A stretch of 60,451 nt of DNA from Acinetobacter kyonggiensis (GTDB lineage Bacteria; Pseudomonadota; Gammaproteobacteria; Pseudomonadales; Moraxellaceae), in contig NZ_FNPK01000018.1 in NCBI RefSeq assembly GCF_900107285.1, forward strand, positions 1 through 60,451. The letters run 5' to 3'. Under the pieces are notes generated by a model, which saw nothing but the letters and a program-made list of their open reading frames with translations, had not been told where the DNA came from and did no database searches. This document shows positions 58,612 to 60,451 of the stretch, one piece after another (the first letter of the stretch is position 1; each line of letters starts with the position of its first letter). The translations under genes and the position numbers were made by a program.

Positions 58612-60066
58612 ATGTCTGACGAGCTACTGATTAACGTCACCCCTATGGAATGTCGGGTGGCTTTAATCCAAAATGGTACGGTCAATGAATTATTTGTAGA
58701 ACGCACGGTTAAACGTGGTTTAGTGGGCAATATTTATAAAGGCAAAGTGGTTCGCGTTTTGCCGGGTATGCAAGCGGCATTTGTCGATATTGGTTTATCT
58801 CGTACAGCCTTTTTACATATCAATGATATGATTTGGCCACGTAATCAGCCCACACCCAATGTATTTGAATTGCTGCAACCGGGGCAAATTCTTACGGTTC
58901 AAGTGATGAAAGACATGCTTGGAACCAAAGGTGCTCGTTTAAGTACAGACCTGTCAATTCCTTCGCGTTATTTAGTCCTCATGCCGTATGGTCATCATAT
59001 TGGTGTTTCACAGCGCATTGAGTCTGAAGAGGAACGTAATCGCTTACGTTCGATGATTGAGCCTATTCAAACCACACATCAGCTACCGGGCAGTGTGATT
59101 GTTCGTACGGCTGCTGAAGGGATTCCCGAATCAGAAATTGCCCAAGATATGGCATATTTGGCCAAGCTTTGGGAATTTATTCAACGTAAACAAAAAAGTA
59201 TTGTGGTGCCTTCACTTATTTTTGAAGAGTTACCTCTTCCGCAACGTGTGATTCGAGATTTAGCCAACGAAGCGACCTCTAAAATTTCAGTTGATTCACG
59301 TGAAATTCATGCCAAATTACAAGAATTTGTCGCTGAATTTGTACCCAGTATGCAAACAAGACTGATTCACTATCCGGGTGAACGTCCTATTTTCGATTTA
59401 TATAATGTCGAAGAAGATATCCAAAAGGCACTACAAACGCGTGTAGCGCTTAAGTCTGGTGGATATTTGATGATTGATCAGACTGAAGCCATGACCACCA
59501 TTGATGTCAATACGGGTTCATATGTGGGAGGACGAACACTAGAAGATACGGTGTTTAAAACGAATATGGAGGCAACGCAAGTCATTGCACGTCAACTCCG
59601 CTTACGTAACTTGGGTGGCATTATTATTATTGACTTCATTGATATGCAAGAAGCACAGCATCGTGAAGAGGTGATGAGTCAGTTCGAGCGTATGCTTGAA
59701 CGTGATCATGCAAAAACCAAGATTACACAAGTTTCGGAACTGGGTTTGGTTGAAATGACCCGTAAGCGTACCCGTGAATCTTTGGAACATTTACTCTGTG
59801 AATCCTGCCCAACATGTCAGGGTCGTGGTTATGTGAAAACGGCAGAGACAGTGTGTTACGAAATTTTTCGAGAAATTTTAAGATATGCACGTGCTTTTGA
59901 ATCAAAAAGTGGCTTTACTGTGATTGCTCATCCGTTGGTGATTGACCGATTGTTAACAGCCGAAGCACCCGCAGTAGCCGATTTAGAGCATTTTATAGGG
60001 CGTGTGATTAAGTTTCAGGTGGAAAATTTATATACGCAAGAGCAATACGATATCATTCTGAGTTGA
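58612..60066 (+). CDS. rng: Ribonuclease G
   Basis: 484 residues of the RNase E/G family. An S1 domain (about 35-120, NIYKGKVVRVLPGMQAAFVDIG) precedes a catalytic core with the DVNTGSYVGGR metal loop at about 298-308 and a zinc-link CPTCQGRG at about 401-408. RNase G processes 16S rRNA 5' ends and degrades mRNA. TTG 58600 also opens the frame, but the ATG at 58612 gives the normal MSDELLINVTP start. The last clear member of the mre operon. Confidence 0.96.
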   Translation: MSDELLINVTPMECRVALIQNGTVNELFVERTVKRGLVGNIYKGKVVRVLPGMQAAFVDIGLSRTAFLHINDMIWPRNQPTPNVFELLQPGQILTVQVMKDMLGTKGARLSTDLSIPSRYLVLMPYGHHIGVSQRIESEEERNRLRSMIEPIQTTHQLPGSVIVRTAAEGIPESEIAQDMAYLAKLWEFIQRKQKSIVVPSLIFEELPLPQRVIRDLANEATSKISVDSREIHAKLQEFVAEFVPSMQTRLIHYPGERPIFDLYNVEEDIQKALQTRVALKSGGYLMIDQTEAMTTIDVNTGSYVGGRTLEDTVFKTNMEATQVIARQLRLRNLGGIIIIDFIDMQEAQHREEVMSQFERMLERDHAKTKITQVSELGLVEMTRKRTRESLEHLLCESCPTCQGRGYVKTAETVCYEIFREILRYARAFESKSGFTVIAHPLVIDRLLTAEAPAVADLEHFIGRVIKFQVENLYTQEQYDIILS

Positions 60067-60155
60067 AATTGTAACAGAATATCGTTAAACACTTGTTACA
60101 TCTGAAATTTTACTTTCGAAGTGTAATTTTTAATACTAGGCATACACAGTAGCCA

Positions 60156-60179
60156 AAGCCAAATTTCTCCTTTTGGCTT
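60156..60179 (+). repeat. Hairpin between rng and the next gene
   Basis: AAGCCAAA / TTTGGCTT with an 8-base loop. No T-run follows, and it lies directly before a ribosome site, so it could be a leader structure for the next gene. Confidence 0.5.
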
Positions 60180-60198
60180 AGCAAAAAAGAGGTATGAC

Positions 60199-60381
60199 AT
60201 GAGTATAAGCCAAGTAATTATTAAACAAAGTTCGAAAGTCTTAGATCATAAACCTGCCACTAATAGTGGTTATATTGTGGATGAACAAGGTAAAGAAGTT
60301 CAAATTACCACTGCTATGGTTCGTTCAGTCTGCCACCAATTATTAAATCGATGCCGGGTGGTGTTTCAAAAAGTATGCTGA
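60199..60381 (+). CDS. PA1571-like small protein
   Basis: 60 residues, with a good AGAGGT before the ATG. The stretch SGYIVDEQGKEVQITTAMVRSV resembles the small PA1571 family of unknown function. After the middle, the frame ends with RCRVVFQKVC and a stop. A different frame from 60351 (MPGGVSKSM, ending DVKKG at 60419) stays open and looks protein-like, so a frameshift near 60350 is possible. Role unknown. Confidence 0.55.
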   Translation: MSISQVIIKQSSKVLDHKPATNSGYIVDEQGKEVQITTAMVRSVCHQLLNRCRVVFQKVC

Positions 60382-60451
60382 CATTAAATGAAGCCATTAT
60401 TGATGTAAAAAAAGGTTAAGTCGAAAGCTTTAAAATGGTTTTCAATCTTTT

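Noticed and set aside
60070..60097. TGTAACA...TGTTACA as an rng terminator
   Set aside because: Only 7 bp, with a long loop and no T-run.

Overview
The window reads as chromosomal DNA of a low-GC gammaproteobacterium of the Moraxellaceae, most probably Acinetobacter. The evidence is gene content and order: tuf end, aat-bpt N-end-rule pair next to trxB, ftsK, minCDE, rep, dut-phosphomannomutase-argB, bamE/fur divergent pair, pilTU, sbcCD, metG, gatCAB divergent from mreBCD-maf-rng. AT-rich spacers, frequent TTG/GTG starts and compact rho-independent terminators fit this. Assignment to a genus is inference from protein similarity that I recall, not from a search.

Layout. 1-10.4 kb: tuf 3' end, a metal-dependent hydrolase, rimI, then bpt, aat and trxB on the minus strand, ftsK, a DUF4234-like membrane protein and a divergent LysR/AEC-transporter pair with a visible operator. 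10.4-11.1 kb: an AT-rich unknown gene with a weak HNH-like pattern. 11.2-15.7 kb, minus strand: a PA4642-like gene, minE-minD-minC, a voltage-sensor-like membrane protein and a PlsC acyltransferase. 15.9-22 kb, plus strand: OmpA-like lipoprotein, rep, dut, phosphomannomutase/phosphoglucomutase, argB. 22-29.7 kb: class II amidotransferase, hemerythrin, membrane protein overlapping rnfH, bamE, fur, pilT-pilU, YggS. 29.8-35.9 kb: sbcD-sbcC and a PAS-GGDEF diguanylate cyclase.

35.9-51 kb is the accessory-looking part. It holds a LysE-family gene tail left as a scar, a sporadic DUF6119/TIGR04141-like gene, metG, a HEPN-like protein, small ORFs, sbmA, and a run of exported proteins of unknown role (DUF1176, lipoproteins, periplasmic proteins) around a DJ-1/PfpI protein. 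Long spacers here carry inverted repeats and a dispersed hairpin repeat also present at 23 kb. At 51.2 kb lies an unknown protein whose N-terminus resembles a proteasome-type Ntn-hydrolase with a Thr at position 2.

52.1-60.4 kb is housekeeping again: gatB-gatA-gatC (tRNA-dependent amidotransferase) on the minus strand, then mreB-mreC-mreD-maf-rng (cell shape, nucleotide sanitation, RNase G) with overlapping reading frames on the plus strand, and a small PA1571-like gene at the end.

No rRNA, tRNA, CRISPR array, complete insertion sequence or prophage was seen. The best candidates for undescribed biology are the Ntn-hydrolase-like protein (51182-52105), the DUF6119-like gene beside a gene scar (35963-37802), the HEPN-like protein (40893-41690), and two structured spacers (19523-19603 and 48285-48366).
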